This document shows, in pieces, positions 43,911 to 52,582 of a DNA stretch of 64,000 nucleotides. The stretch is taken from assembly GCA_020634245.1 (NCBI GenBank), contig JACKCC010000006.1, positions 248,001 to 312,000 on the forward strand. Direction: 5' to 3'. Source of the stretch: Ardenticatenaceae bacterium (GTDB lineage: Bacteria; Chloroflexota; Anaerolineae; Promineifilales; Promineifilaceae). The notes under the pieces are model-generated. The model was not told where the DNA came from, did not search any database, and worked only from the letters and a program-made list of their open reading frames with translations. A program made the position numbers and the translations under genes. The first letter of the stretch is position 1, and every line of letters begins with the position of its first letter.

Positions 43911-43938
43911 TTGACAGGCGAATGGCGAATGCTATAAT
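43911..43938 (+). promoter_or_regulatory. Promoter of the S1-domain gene
   Basis: TTGACA (43911-43916), a 16-bp spacer and TATAAT (43933-43938), a near-consensus promoter about 8 bases after the recA stop. The predicted leader is about 110 nt and ends with AGAGGAG before the ATG at 44056. Confidence 0.8.
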
Positions 43939-44055
43939 TACTGCTTGTCTATTTACCAAACAACTGTGTTCTGTTCCCAATGTGTAATGCATGAAACTGA
44001 TCGCTTTTCGCGCAGAGCGCAGCAGACATCATACCCTGCGTAGAGGAGCTTTTTA

Positions 44056-44865
44056 ATGAGCGACGAAATGAATGAAACTCCGGTGGAGGTTTCGGCCCCC
44101 GCAACCTTGAGTGATCTCAAGCCAAAAATGAAGTTGACCGGCACGGTAAAACGCCTGGAATTGTATGGCGCGTTTATTGATGTCGGCCTGGACGTGAATG
44201 CGTTAGTTCACATCTCCAAATTGGGCAAAGAGCGCGTCAACCGCGTTTCTGACGTTCTCAATGAGGGTGATGAAGTAACCGTTTGGGTCGAAAAAGTGGA
44301 TACGGCCGCCCAACAAATCATGGTGACAATGGTTGAACCGTTGGCTGTGGATTGGACGGACTTGAAAGACGGACAGGTTTATACTGGCCGGGTCAATCGC
44401 CTGGAAAACTTTGGTGCTTTTGTTGATATTGGTGCTGAGCGTGAAGGATTGGTTCATATCAGTGAGCTGAGCCATGATTACGTCAAGCATCCCAGCGAAG
44501 TTTACAGCGTGGGCGATGAAGTTCAGGTCCAGGTGTTAGGTTTTAGTAAACGCAAGCGGCGTATTGATTTGAGTATTAAAGCGCTTTTGGAGCAGCCGGA
44601 AACGGCCGTAGAAACTAATTATGGTGGTGGTGCTCCTAAAGGACGCGGCCGGGGCCGGCAAGAAGAAGTTTACGAAGATTTTGAAATGGATGAGGAAGAA
44701 GAATTGCCAACCGCAATGGAAATTGCGCTGCGCAAAGCCATGGGTGATTCTGCACCAGCTTCCAAGCCCAAAGCTCGTAAACAACGAAAAAATAAGCAAA
44801 AGAAGTATCGTGAACAGCAGGAAGATATCCTGAGCCGCACCCTTCAGGTTTCGCACGACGGATAA
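44056..44865 (+). CDS. Two-domain S1 RNA-binding protein
   Basis: 269 residues. Two S1 OB-fold domains are clear: about 22-95 (LTGTVKRLELYGAFIDVG, ALVHISKLG) and 105-175 (YTGRVNRLENFGAFVDIG, GLVHISELS). A Gly/Arg-rich link follows (GRGRGRQEE) and a Lys/Arg-rich C-terminus (KARKQRKNKQKKYREQQ). It is shorter than ribosomal protein S1 (4-6 domains) and resembles the short S1-like proteins of Chloroflexota and actinobacteria that may assist translation or RNA turnover. It has its own strong promoter and terminator. Confidence 0.9.
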   Translation: MSDEMNETPVEVSAPATLSDLKPKMKLTGTVKRLELYGAFIDVGLDVNALVHISKLGKERVNRVSDVLNEGDEVTVWVEKVDTAAQQIMVTMVEPLAVDWTDLKDGQVYTGRVNRLENFGAFVDIGAEREGLVHISELSHDYVKHPSEVYSVGDEVQVQVLGFSKRKRRIDLSIKALLEQPETAVETNYGGGAPKGRGRGRQEEVYEDFEMDEEEELPTAMEIALRKAMGDSAPASKPKARKQRKNKQKKYREQQEDILSRTLQVSHDG

Positions 44866-44895
44866 AAACAAGCCCCGGAAACGGGGCTTGTTTTA
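44864..44895. terminator. Bidirectional terminator after S1-domain gene
   Basis: ACAAGCCCCG (44868-44877) pairs with CGGGGCTTGT (44882-44891), with a GAAA loop and four As before and four Ts after. It serves both the S1 gene and the convergent moeA. Confidence 0.88.
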
Positions 44896-44927
44896 TGAAT
44901 AAAGACGAAAGCGGGGCGAGCCTGGAA

Positions 44928-46190
44928 TTAGAATACACTTTCTGGCCAATCAATCATCCAGGCCGTCAAATTTCCATCTACGGGCACGTATGTTACCCCT
45001 TCGGGCACAATGAGCAGCGCGTTAGCTTTGACCAGTGAAGTCATCATGTGCGATCCCTGTCCACCAGTTGTCGTGGCTACATAGTTATCACCTTGTTTGC
45101 TCACTACGCCTCGAATATAACTTTCACGACCGTCGGAATGAATTTCTTCTTGCAAAATAACCTTGATTTTGGGCCGATCTAATTGTTGATGGCCGGCCAT
45201 TTTGAGGATAGCAGCGCGGGCAAATCGTTCAAAGGAAACCATTGCCGAGACGGGATTGCCGGGCAATCCCAGGTAAGGCACATCGCTGTATTGGCCGTAG
45301 GCCAGGGGTTTTCCCGGTCGCATGCGCACTCGCCAAAAGTTGACGTTGCCTCCATCTTGTAAGACCGTTTTGACAATGTCATAAGCGCCAACGGAAACGC
45401 CCGCCGAGCTGATGAATAAATCAACGCCAGCATCCAGTCCTTTTTGTAATTTATTACGAACATCTTCTTCCGTGTCACGGGCGATGCCCAGCGAAATGGG
45501 CACGGCGCCTAGCGCCATCACCTGAGCGATTTGCGCATAACCATTGCTGTTGCGGATTTTGCCGGGTTGTAAGGGGGCGTCAACGGGAATAAGTTCGTCG
45601 CCTGTGGCCAGAACGCCCACTTGGGGGCGGCGTATGACGGGCACGCGGCTGACGCCAAGAGCAGCCAGTGTGCCTACCTCCTGGGGGCGGAGGACGTGGC
45701 CAGCTTGAAGAACAACTTGTCCTGCTTCAATATCTTCACCAATGTGGCGAACGTAGTCATTAGCTGCAACTTGCCGGTTGATTTGGATGTAGTCGGGTAA
45801 CGGCCGTTCTACATTCCGCCACGATTCATTGGTATCTTCCACAGGGACTACCGCGTCTGCGCCGGGGGGCAGGGGGGCGCCGGTCATGATGCGAGCGGCA
45901 GTGCCAGAAGTGATCGTCACATTAGGTACAGAACCGGCGGCGATGTCGGCCAAAACGCGCAGTGTTGCCGGATTTTCGGTTGTCACGTCGGCTAAATCAG
46001 CCGCGCGCAGCGCATAGCCGTCCATCGATGAGTTGGCGAAGGGCGGCAGGCTGTCGCGGGCGACGACCGGTTCAGCCAAAACCCGGCCCAGCGCTTCCAG
46101 CAGGGGAACTTCTTCCGCGGGGAGAACGGAGATGCCGTTAAGTACGGCCGTTAATGCTTCCTGAACGGTAATATATTCTTGTTCTGCCAT
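44928..46190 (-). CDS. moeA: MoeA, molybdopterin molybdenumtransferase
   Basis: 420 residues. All four MoeA domains are seen: N-terminal domain with SSMDGYALRAADL (LPPFANSSMDGY), GTAARIMTGAPLPPGADAVVP, the central MoCF_biosynth domain with ISSAGVSVGAYDIVK and PYLGLPGNPVSAMVSFERF, and a C-terminal beta domain. It inserts molybdenum (or tungsten) into adenylylated molybdopterin. Together with mogA at 60552 it shows a Mo/W cofactor pathway. It is the last gene of a minus-strand unit that starts with ricT. Confidence 0.95.
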   Translation of the reverse strand: MAEQEYITVQEALTAVLNGISVLPAEEVPLLEALGRVLAEPVVARDSLPPFANSSMDGYALRAADLADVTTENPATLRVLADIAAGSVPNVTITSGTAARIMTGAPLPPGADAVVPVEDTNESWRNVERPLPDYIQINRQVAANDYVRHIGEDIEAGQVVLQAGHVLRPQEVGTLAALGVSRVPVIRRPQVGVLATGDELIPVDAPLQPGKIRNSNGYAQIAQVMALGAVPISLGIARDTEEDVRNKLQKGLDAGVDLFISSAGVSVGAYDIVKTVLQDGGNVNFWRVRMRPGKPLAYGQYSDVPYLGLPGNPVSAMVSFERFARAAILKMAGHQQLDRPKIKVILQEEIHSDGRESYIRGVVSKQGDNYVATTTGGQGSHMMTSLVKANALLIVPEGVTYVPVDGNLTAWMIDWPESVF

Positions 46191-46210
46191 ATTTTCGAAA
46201 TGTGAATGAG

Positions 46211-46810
46211 TTAGGTGGTTGCTAAACGGCCGTCCAAGTCCAACACTTCAGCCTTGTTTTGCATGGCGGTCAACACATTGCCAATGTGCTCCCACAATTC
46301 GAGCTGACCGGCAAAACAAACCCGGCTGAAATCGGCCGTGACCTCTGTCACGTGATCCCGATCTACACCGGCGGCAAACCGGCGATCTTTCCACTTATTA
46401 CGGATCGATTTGAGGATGACGTCGGTGATGTTTTTAGACGGCCGTACCAACACCGTCGCAATCACTAAACCCGTAATCTCATCACAGGCCAGCAGCGCAA
46501 AATCTATCGGTTCCTCGCGCTCAACGCCGGTTCCTTCTGAGTAATGGGACAAAATTGTGCGGATCATCATTTCATCCCAACTCCGTTCGCGCAAGATGTC
46601 GGCCCCTTTAATCGGGTGCTGGTCTAAATCCGGGTGAATTTCCCAATCGAAATCGTGAATGAGTCCCACAATTTCCCAGTAATCCACATCCTGGTCCAAT
46701 TTTTCGGCATAAAAACCCATCGCTGCACTCACAGCCAGCATGTGCCGCCGCAGCCCGACGTCCTTCACAAATTCACACACCAAATCCCAGGCTTGTTCGT
46801 AAGAATGCAT
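46211..46810 (-). CDS. HD-domain hydrolase
   Basis: 199 residues with a HD phosphohydrolase fold: His in LRRHMLAVSAAM, the HD pair in LIHDFDWEI, the fourth ligand His in PIKGADI or SHYSEGTG, and the last Asp in LLACDEITGL. Members cleave phosphoesters, often of nucleotides. It lies five bases after ricT and 20 before moeA, so it is co-transcribed. A direct link to cofactor synthesis is not shown. Confidence 0.85.
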   Translation of the reverse strand: MHSYEQAWDLVCEFVKDVGLRRHMLAVSAAMGFYAEKLDQDVDYWEIVGLIHDFDWEIHPDLDQHPIKGADILRERSWDEMMIRTILSHYSEGTGVEREEPIDFALLACDEITGLVIATVLVRPSKNITDVILKSIRNKWKDRRFAAGVDRDHVTEVTADFSRVCFAGQLELWEHIGNVLTAMQNKAEVLDLDGRLATT

Positions 46811-46815
46811 GAGAA

Positions 46816-47721
46816 TTACCTGGCTCCGCAGTCACAGCCGCCGTTTTCATGCTTGGAACAACCGGCATCCGCTTTCTTTTGCAGCGCTTCCAGTTCTTCA
46901 ACCGGTTCAATCTCATGCAAGAAGACTTCGTACCGTTCACCTTCCTCCATTTCGACAATAACGGATTCACGCAGGATGCGCAGATCTTTAACTTTGCCGA
47001 CACCATAGGGTGTTCCAATCCGTTTGCCTACTTTAGGCAGCGTCTTTTTGGCTTCCACATATTGTTCATATTCAAAAACCAGGCAGCAGCGTAAACGGCC
47101 GCACATTCCCGTAATCTCTTGTGGACTGAGCGAAATCCCTTGAGCTTTGGCCATGCGGATGGAAACCGGGCTGAATTCAGTCAAAAACGTGGAACAGCAG
47201 CGTGGTGCACCACAAGCGCCATATCCACCTAAAATCTTGGCCACATCACGCGGTCCAATTAAGCGCAGTTCAACCTTCGTATGAAAACGCCGGTTCAATT
47301 CCTTTTGTAAACGGCCGATATTCAGTTTCTTATTCTCTGTCGTGTAATGAAAAGTCAACCAGCTTCCATCAAAACTGTATTCAGCTTTGACAAACTTAGC
47401 GTCTTTAATGCCCAATTCATTGGCCTTTTCGCGGCAGCTGATAAGTGCATCCAGTTCTTTAGTTTCCCACACTTGTTTCATGATCAAATCACGCGGATTT
47501 GCTTTTCGGTCGATTGGCTGCAAACCACGTTGATTTTGGACATCATTGGGATCAATATAAGCCATAACCTGGCCTAACTGCCGTCCACGTTTTGTTTCCA
47601 CAACAACATGGTCACCAGGCTCAACATCCTCGTGATTGCCAAGGTTGAAGTGATAAAGTTTGCCTAGTTTTTGAAAGCGTACCCCCACCACTGACGATTT
47701 TTGGGTTACTGTCGATGGCAT
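46816..47721 (-). CDS. ricT: RicT/YaaT-type PSP1 protein
   Basis: 301 residues from the ATG at 47721; the TTG at 47769 is a weaker start. The PSP1 domain is seen in VVETKRGRQLGQVM and TKVELRLIGPRDVAKILGG. Cys residues cluster in CGAPRCCSTFL and GMCGRLRCCLVFEYEQY, as in RicT, which with RicA and RicF carries [4Fe-4S] clusters and controls RNase Y activity in B. subtilis. Another Cys-rich stretch ends the protein (GCSKHENGGCDCG). RicA and RicF are not in the window. Confidence 0.92.
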   Translation of the reverse strand: MPSTVTQKSSVVGVRFQKLGKLYHFNLGNHEDVEPGDHVVVETKRGRQLGQVMAYIDPNDVQNQRGLQPIDRKANPRDLIMKQVWETKELDALISCREKANELGIKDAKFVKAEYSFDGSWLTFHYTTENKKLNIGRLQKELNRRFHTKVELRLIGPRDVAKILGGYGACGAPRCCSTFLTEFSPVSIRMAKAQGISLSPQEITGMCGRLRCCLVFEYEQYVEAKKTLPKVGKRIGTPYGVGKVKDLRILRESVIVEMEEGERYEVFLHEIEPVEELEALQKKADAGCSKHENGGCDCGAR

Positions 47722-47790
47722 GTATTGTTTGTCTCCGGTTATCTGGCCTTGCCCGTTGTCTTTGTACAAATCTGGCAGCCAGTAAAAATT

Positions 47791-47899
47791 AAATTGCGAT
47801 TAACTACCAGCCCTCTCTGGTGTCATACCCGTGAAGGCGGGTATTCATACAGTAGATTTCTGTCTTCTCAGGAATGACAGGGTTGGTAGTTACAATTAC
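47791..47899. repeat. Candidate MITE-like element
   Basis: Imperfect terminal inverted repeats: left AATTGCGATTAACTACCAGC, right a match to TGGTAGTTACAATT read inward, both continuing with CCCT and TGTCAT / ATGACAGGG. Inside is ACCCGTGAAGGCGGGT, which resembles the widespread bacterial repeats with CCCGCGAAGGCGGG. No coding capacity. It fills most of the space between ricT and mrp. Confidence 0.5.
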
Positions 47900-47951
47900 G
47901 ATTCGTGAATTCTACACAAAGCTACATAGTTATAACCAATTTGATAAAAAT

Positions 47952-47983
47952 AACAAAAGAACCCCGCACTTAAGACGGGGTTC
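47952..47983 (-). terminator. Terminator of mrp
   Basis: On the minus strand GAACCCCG pairs with CGGGGTTC around a 9-base loop, then TTTTGTTATTTTT. It lies about 28 bp after the mrp stop. Confidence 0.85.
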
Positions 47984-48010
47984 CTCATATCGTATTGTCG
48001 CCGTTAAATT

Positions 48011-49072
48011 CTAACCGATCATTTGAATGGGAATAAACCCGGCCTGTTGATTCTGCAACGTCATCACACTAATCCGGGCGGCTACATCTTTGGCAATACT
48101 TTTAATTGCTTTGGCCGCAGCCGATTCCGGGTCAGATACAACAATTGGTTCGCCTGAATCACCGCCAATGCGTACTTTGGGATCAAGCGGTATGGTGCCT
48201 AAATAAGGTGTATCGTAATCATTAGCCAGTTTTTCGCCAGCGCCTGTGCCGAAGAATTCACCGCTCATATTTTCAATCACACCGATGATAGGCACATCCA
48301 GCTTCTCGAACAATTTGAGACCACGCAGTGCATCAGAAGCGGCAACCTGCATGGGTTGGGTGATAACCAGCGCCCCAGAGAGCGGCAGAACCTGAGCCAA
48401 TGAAAGCTGCGCGTCACCAGTGCCGGGCGGCAGGTCAATGATCAAATAATCCAATTCACCCCAGTCTACATCGGTTAGCAGCTGTTGGATGGCGCTGTGC
48501 AGCATTGGCCCTCGCCAGATAAGAGCCTGATCTGGTTTTACCAGGAACGCCATGGAGATGAATTTGACTCCATAACTTTCGGCCGGAACCATTTTGCGGT
48601 TGCGTGGTGGTGGCATGGTGTTGACGCCCATCATCATGGGGATGTTAGGGCCGAGAATGTCGGCATCCAACAAGCCAACACGAGCGCCTTCCTGGGCCAA
48701 TGAAATCGCCAGATTGACGGAAATCGTTGACTTGCCCACACCGCCTTTACCGCTGGAAACGGCGATGGTGTTGCGGAACTGCTGGCCCAACTGCTGGCCA
48801 ATTCGATTGTCGGTGGGTACATTGGATCCCCACTTAATGTTGATATTGCCAATCCCCGCCACTTGGCTGAGCGCGGCGCGGGCATCGCCTTCCATTTTGC
48901 CTTTCAATGGGCAGGCCGGGGTGGTGAGCATAATGGTGAAGGCGACGTCACTACCATTGATGGTGAGATCGCGAATCATGTTGAGCGATACCAGATCACG
49001 ATGGAGTTCTGGCTCGATCACGGTGGATAAAGCCGCCATAACGGCTTCTTGAGTTACTTGTGTGTTTGCCAT
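48011..49072 (-). CDS. Mrp/ApbC-type Fe-S carrier ATPase lacking the CxxC motif
   Basis: 353 residues. An N-terminal DUF59 domain (about 10-80, VIEPELHRDLVSLN, MLTTPACPLKGKM) is joined to a P-loop ATPase: deviant Walker A GKGGVGKST (SSGKGGVGKSTISVN), DADILGPNIP and DLPPGTGDAQLS. Family members carry Fe-S clusters to target proteins. The Cys-x-x-Cys that bridges the cluster in most Mrp/ApbC normally follows ENMS; here the line reads ENMSGEFFGTGAGEKL, with the loop lost. Only Cys in the DUF59 part remains. The ATG at 49072 has TAGGAAAATAGCA before it. Confidence 0.9.
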   Translation of the reverse strand: MANTQVTQEAVMAALSTVIEPELHRDLVSLNMIRDLTINGSDVAFTIMLTTPACPLKGKMEGDARAALSQVAGIGNINIKWGSNVPTDNRIGQQLGQQFRNTIAVSSGKGGVGKSTISVNLAISLAQEGARVGLLDADILGPNIPMMMGVNTMPPPRNRKMVPAESYGVKFISMAFLVKPDQALIWRGPMLHSAIQQLLTDVDWGELDYLIIDLPPGTGDAQLSLAQVLPLSGALVITQPMQVAASDALRGLKLFEKLDVPIIGVIENMSGEFFGTGAGEKLANDYDTPYLGTIPLDPKVRIGGDSGEPIVVSDPESAAAKAIKSIAKDVAARISVMTLQNQQAGFIPIQMIG

Positions 49073-49163
49073 TGCTATTTTCCTACATATTTCCAGAAAC
49101 AGAATGAGTTCACTCAACTGGAGCGAACTCATCGCTGGGGGTTAAGATTGTACGATTATGTAC

Positions 49164-49261
49164 GTTGATGATTTTCAGGTGACGGTCACTTTGTTCCAAA
49201 GGTAGCAGCAAAATTCAGGCTGTTTTTAAGTGACTGTCACCTTTAGAACAAAATCATCAAC
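49164..49261. repeat. Long inverted repeat between nuoI and mrp
   Basis: The left arm GTTGATGATTTTCAGGTGAC and further GGTCACTT (49164-49191) is matched by AAGTGACTGTCACCTTTAG and AAAATCATCAAC at 49228-49261, with a 7-base insertion in the right arm. Spacer about 36 bp. No frame inside. It may be a MITE remnant or a stable mRNA end for the nuo unit. Confidence 0.6.
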
Positions 49262-49264
49262 ACT

Positions 49265-49960
49265 CTAATAAAGTTCACCGCGATAGATGAGTTGACGAGT
49301 TTTCATTTCTTCAAGACGGTCTTCCTGGTCGTCGCTTTCACCTTTTTGCTTGTTTTTACGCCGTTCTTTGGCTAATTTGGCAAATTCGCGCGCGGCTTCT
49401 TCAGCCTCAGCTTTTTTGGGTGCGATTTCACGCCAGTAGCTGATGGGCTTGCTAAGCCGTTCTTTGTCATGAATGTGTGCGGTAGTACGATTGTAGCTGG
49501 CCAATTCGTAATCGTGGTCCATCTTGATGGCGTCGAAGGGGCAGAATTCAGCGCATAAGCCGCAGTTCATGCAAATGTCGATGTCGATGAAGAATTTTTC
49601 TGGCTCTGGCTTGGGACGGCCGTTTGGCTGAACACCGCGTTGAATCCAGATACACTGGGGCGGGCATACTTTGGCACAAATGCCGCAGGAGGTACACCAA
49701 TCCTGGCCCCATTTTTGGCCGGGGGCTGGTTCATCAGTCACCAAAAAAGGCACAAAACGGAACCGTTCGGGAACGGGCAGCTTTTCCTCGGGGTAAAAGA
49801 CGGTGATGACCCCTTTGCCTTCCAGACTTTGGCGAACTTGCAGGGCCTTATCGTTGTAGTAACGGCCGCCACGTGACAGCCAGTGAATATCATCCAGGTA
49901 GGTGGTGACGAAATGTTTGAATGTAATCGCCATTCCTTTGACAATTCCGAGTCCGTACAT
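49265..49960 (-). CDS. nuoI: NADH-quinone oxidoreductase subunit I
   Basis: 231 residues with two CxxCxxCxxxCP motifs, CTSCGICAKVCPPQC and CMNCGLCAEFCPFDA, which bind clusters N6a and N6b. The start at 49960 follows GAGGAGAATT; the frame continues to 49972 without advantage. The N-terminus (GIVKGMAITFKHF) is the membrane-contact helix. The C-terminal ~60 residues are rich in Lys and Glu (REFAKLAKERRKNKQKGES), an extension not found in all NuoI. It hands electrons to subunit B. It is the last gene of the unit with iscX, nuoB and nuoCD. Confidence 0.95.
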   Translation of the reverse strand: MYGLGIVKGMAITFKHFVTTYLDDIHWLSRGGRYYNDKALQVRQSLEGKGVITVFYPEEKLPVPERFRFVPFLVTDEPAPGQKWGQDWCTSCGICAKVCPPQCIWIQRGVQPNGRPKPEPEKFFIDIDICMNCGLCAEFCPFDAIKMDHDYELASYNRTTAHIHDKERLSKPISYWREIAPKKAEAEEAAREFAKLAKERRKNKQKGESDDQEDRLEEMKTRQLIYRGELY

Positions 49961-49979
49961 AATTCTCCTCAAAGGCAGA

Positions 49980-50031
49980 AATCAGAAGGATGAAAGCTGA
50001 ATTTTTGCCCTCTTCCCTCTGCCTTCTGATT
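49980..50031. repeat. CAGAAGG word-repeat hairpin between nuoCD and nuoI
   Basis: AATCAGAAGG (49980-49989) and CCTTCTGATT (50022-50031) pair perfectly; the surroundings repeat GGCAGAA and CTCTTCCCTCTG words. Related in wording to the terminator hairpin at 701-757. It may set the relative amount of nuoI message. Confidence 0.6.
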
Positions 50032-50034
50032 TTG

Positions 50035-51855
50035 TTATCTGTCTACCTCGCCCAACACGATGTCGATGCTGCCCAGGATACCGACCGAGTCGGCGACTTT
50101 GTGGCCCAGGCACATTTTTTCTAGTGCCGTCAGGTTAATGAACGAGGGGGCGCGGACATGGTAACGCTCCGGGTTGGAGCTGCGCCGTTTGGCTGTGACG
50201 TAGTAGCCGAGTTCACCTTTGGGGTTTTCGACACGGCCGTATGCTTCACCAGCACTGGGCATCCGAATGGCGTACTGGGGCTTGTCACCCACAACCGGGC
50301 TGCCTTCAGTCGCCTTAAGATGGGGCAAAACCTGCTCCAAAATACGCAAGCTCTGTCGCATTTCATCCATCCGAATGAGGAAGCGGTCATAAATATCGCC
50401 GTTGTAACGGACGGCCACATCGAAATCCAGATGTTCGTAAAAGGAATAAGGCTCGGCGCGGCGAACGTCATAGGGGACGCCGCTGGCGCGCAGCAGGGGT
50501 CCGGCCGCACTGTAGGCGATGGCGTCTTCGCGGGAAAGATAGCCCACGCCAATCCCACGATTGCGGACAATTTCATTGCCGGTCATCAAGCCATCACCCT
50601 GATTCAATGCTTTGGGCAGCCGTTCGTAGATCAGGTCATTCAAGAACTGCATGATGGGCTGGCCGCGTACATCGTCGGGCAAATCGTAGGCGACGCCGCC
50701 GAAGCGCATGTAATTGCACATCATCCGCGAACCGGCCGCCGCTTCAAAGAAGTCCAGGATGAGTTCGCGCTCGATGTAGTAGTAGAGCATTGGTGTCTGC
50801 AACGCACCCAGGTCATTGAGCAGGAAGCCCAGCGCCCACAAATGGTTGGCAATTCGGGTCAGTTCGACCATGAGAATGCGAATCCATTCGGCGCGTTCGG
50901 GTACGGCGGCCCCCATCAGCTTTTCGACGGCCAGGACGTAACCATGGTTGTTGGACATGGAGGAGATGTAGTCCAGGCGGTCGGTGTAGGGGATATTTTG
51001 GATGAAGGTGTTGCGTTCGCCGATTTTTTCGTGATTGCGGTGCAGGTAGCCCATCACCGGCTTTAAGCCAACGATGGTTTCGCCGTCCAGGGTGACAACC
51101 ATACGGAATACGCCGTGAGTGGAGGGATGCTGCGGCCCCATGTTGACGGTGACTTTGTCGGTTTTTAGGCCGGGAGTGGCGTCACGCGAAATGGTCAGGC
51201 CGGCGTACATTTCGGTTTCAACTTCGTATTCTTCGCCAGTGGGAACCCAGCCAGCGGGATATTGGACATTTTTGCCGTAGAGATTGTTTTCTTCGGCGCG
51301 GCGCACACCGCCGCTGGGCCAGCGGCTGCCAAATGGTTTGGCGTCTTCTTCGTAGAAGGGTTCGCGCCAATCTTTGCGCAGCGGGTGGCCGTGAAATTCT
51401 TCCCAGGTCAAAATGCGGCGTAAATCGGGGTGGCCATCAAAGCGGATGCCCAGCAAATCCCAGGCTTCCCGCTCCTGGAAATCAGCGCCAGGATAGACGG
51501 GAACCAGCGAGGGGACAACGGCATCATCGCGGTCGACCTGCACGTGCAGGACAACGGCACTGCCGCCTTTGTCGACGTTGTAGGTGTGGTAGACGACTTC
51601 CATTTTGCCGTCTTCGATTTGATCGACGCCGGTGACGCTGGAAAGGTAGTTGAAACCAAGTTCATCGCGCAGGCTCTCGGCGACTTCGACGATTTTATCG
51701 GCTTTGACCATGAGGCCCTGGTAATTTTCGCGAGGGTCGTCGGTGACGGCATCGGGGTAGCGCTCTTTGAGGATGGCGAGGGCTTCGTCTACGGGGTTGG
51801 CGTAAACGGCCGTTCCACTACCAGGTTCAGGGGCGTTGAGAATTGTTTCGCTCAT
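50035..51855 (-). CDS. nuoCD: NADH-quinone oxidoreductase subunits C and D, fused
   Basis: 606 residues. The N-terminal part, about 30-180, is NuoC (30-kDa): YLSSVTGVDQIEDGK, GADFQEREAWDLLGIRFDGHPDLR. From about 220 it is NuoD (49-kDa): MGPQHPSTHGVFRMVVTLDGE, VMGYLHRNHEKIGE, ITR-like NHWALGFLLNDLGALQ and the C-terminal DIVLGEVDR. NuoD forms the quinone pocket. NuoCD fusions are known from several phyla. A word-repeat hairpin lies between it and nuoI. Confidence 0.95.
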   Translation of the reverse strand: MSETILNAPEPGSGTAVYANPVDEALAILKERYPDAVTDDPRENYQGLMVKADKIVEVAESLRDELGFNYLSSVTGVDQIEDGKMEVVYHTYNVDKGGSAVVLHVQVDRDDAVVPSLVPVYPGADFQEREAWDLLGIRFDGHPDLRRILTWEEFHGHPLRKDWREPFYEEDAKPFGSRWPSGGVRRAEENNLYGKNVQYPAGWVPTGEEYEVETEMYAGLTISRDATPGLKTDKVTVNMGPQHPSTHGVFRMVVTLDGETIVGLKPVMGYLHRNHEKIGERNTFIQNIPYTDRLDYISSMSNNHGYVLAVEKLMGAAVPERAEWIRILMVELTRIANHLWALGFLLNDLGALQTPMLYYYIERELILDFFEAAAGSRMMCNYMRFGGVAYDLPDDVRGQPIMQFLNDLIYERLPKALNQGDGLMTGNEIVRNRGIGVGYLSREDAIAYSAAGPLLRASGVPYDVRRAEPYSFYEHLDFDVAVRYNGDIYDRFLIRMDEMRQSLRILEQVLPHLKATEGSPVVGDKPQYAIRMPSAGEAYGRVENPKGELGYYVTAKRRSSNPERYHVRAPSFINLTALEKMCLGHKVADSVGILGSIDIVLGEVDR

Positions 51856-51895
51856 AAATAATCCCTTGATTGATTTGATACTAATAAAAACGGGG

Positions 51896-52582
51896 TTATA
51901 CGGCCGTTTCTACTTCAGCTTCTGCCTTTGCAGCTTCGGCCTTGATGATATCCACCTGACGCATATCAACTAAATCGGGGCCGAGCACTGGAATCGGGAC
52001 GACCTCAGTTGTGGGATCGTTCTTTTTGTACCAGGGTGCCGTGGCAATCGATTGCTGGTCGATTTTTTCCTGCATGGCAATCATGCCGTTGAGGAACGCT
52101 TGCGGCGTAGGAGGGCAGCCGGGAATATACACATCTACCGGCAAAAACTTATCAATGCCGTCAACGACATTGTAGCCTTCTTTGAAAGGGCCACCGCCGG
52201 AAGCACAGGCGCCCATGCTGATAACGTAGCGCGGTTCCGGCATTTGATTGTAAAGCCGGACGATGGTTGGAACCATCTTTTTGGTAACCGTGCCGGAAAC
52301 AATCATCACATCTGCCTGGCGCGGCGTGGCGCGGAACACTTCCATGCCAAAACGAGCCAGGTCAAAACGACTGGATGCGGCACAAATCATTTCGATGGCA
52401 CAGCAGGCTAAACCAAAACCCAATGGCCACAAAGAGCTGCGACGCGTCCAGTTGTAAATGGGATCAAGTAATTTGGCAATGGTCGTGATAGCGACATTAT
52501 TGCTGAGTTCATCCGGTACGGTGATATTGGGTGAAGCGGTCCCTGTTCCAGTGGCCCCTGTTTCAGTTGGGCTTGCAGTCAT
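51896..52582 (-). CDS. nuoB: NADH-quinone oxidoreductase subunit B
   Basis: 228 residues with the N2 cluster ligands: the Cys pair in GLACCAIEM, one Cys in SMGACASGGGPF and one in YIPGCPPTPQAFL. It sits at the end of the electron chain near the quinone site. The C-terminus is extended by about 60 residues (IIKAEAAKAEAEVETAV). Its ATG overlaps the TGA of iscX by four bases (ATGA), so translation is coupled. nuoA, nuoE-H and nuoJ-N are not in the window. Confidence 0.95.
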   Translation of the reverse strand: MTASPTETGATGTGTASPNITVPDELSNNVAITTIAKLLDPIYNWTRRSSLWPLGFGLACCAIEMICAASSRFDLARFGMEVFRATPRQADVMIVSGTVTKKMVPTIVRLYNQMPEPRYVISMGACASGGGPFKEGYNVVDGIDKFLPVDVYIPGCPPTPQAFLNGMIAMQEKIDQQSIATAPWYKKNDPTTEVVPIPVLGPDLVDMRQVDIIKAEAAKAEAEVETAV

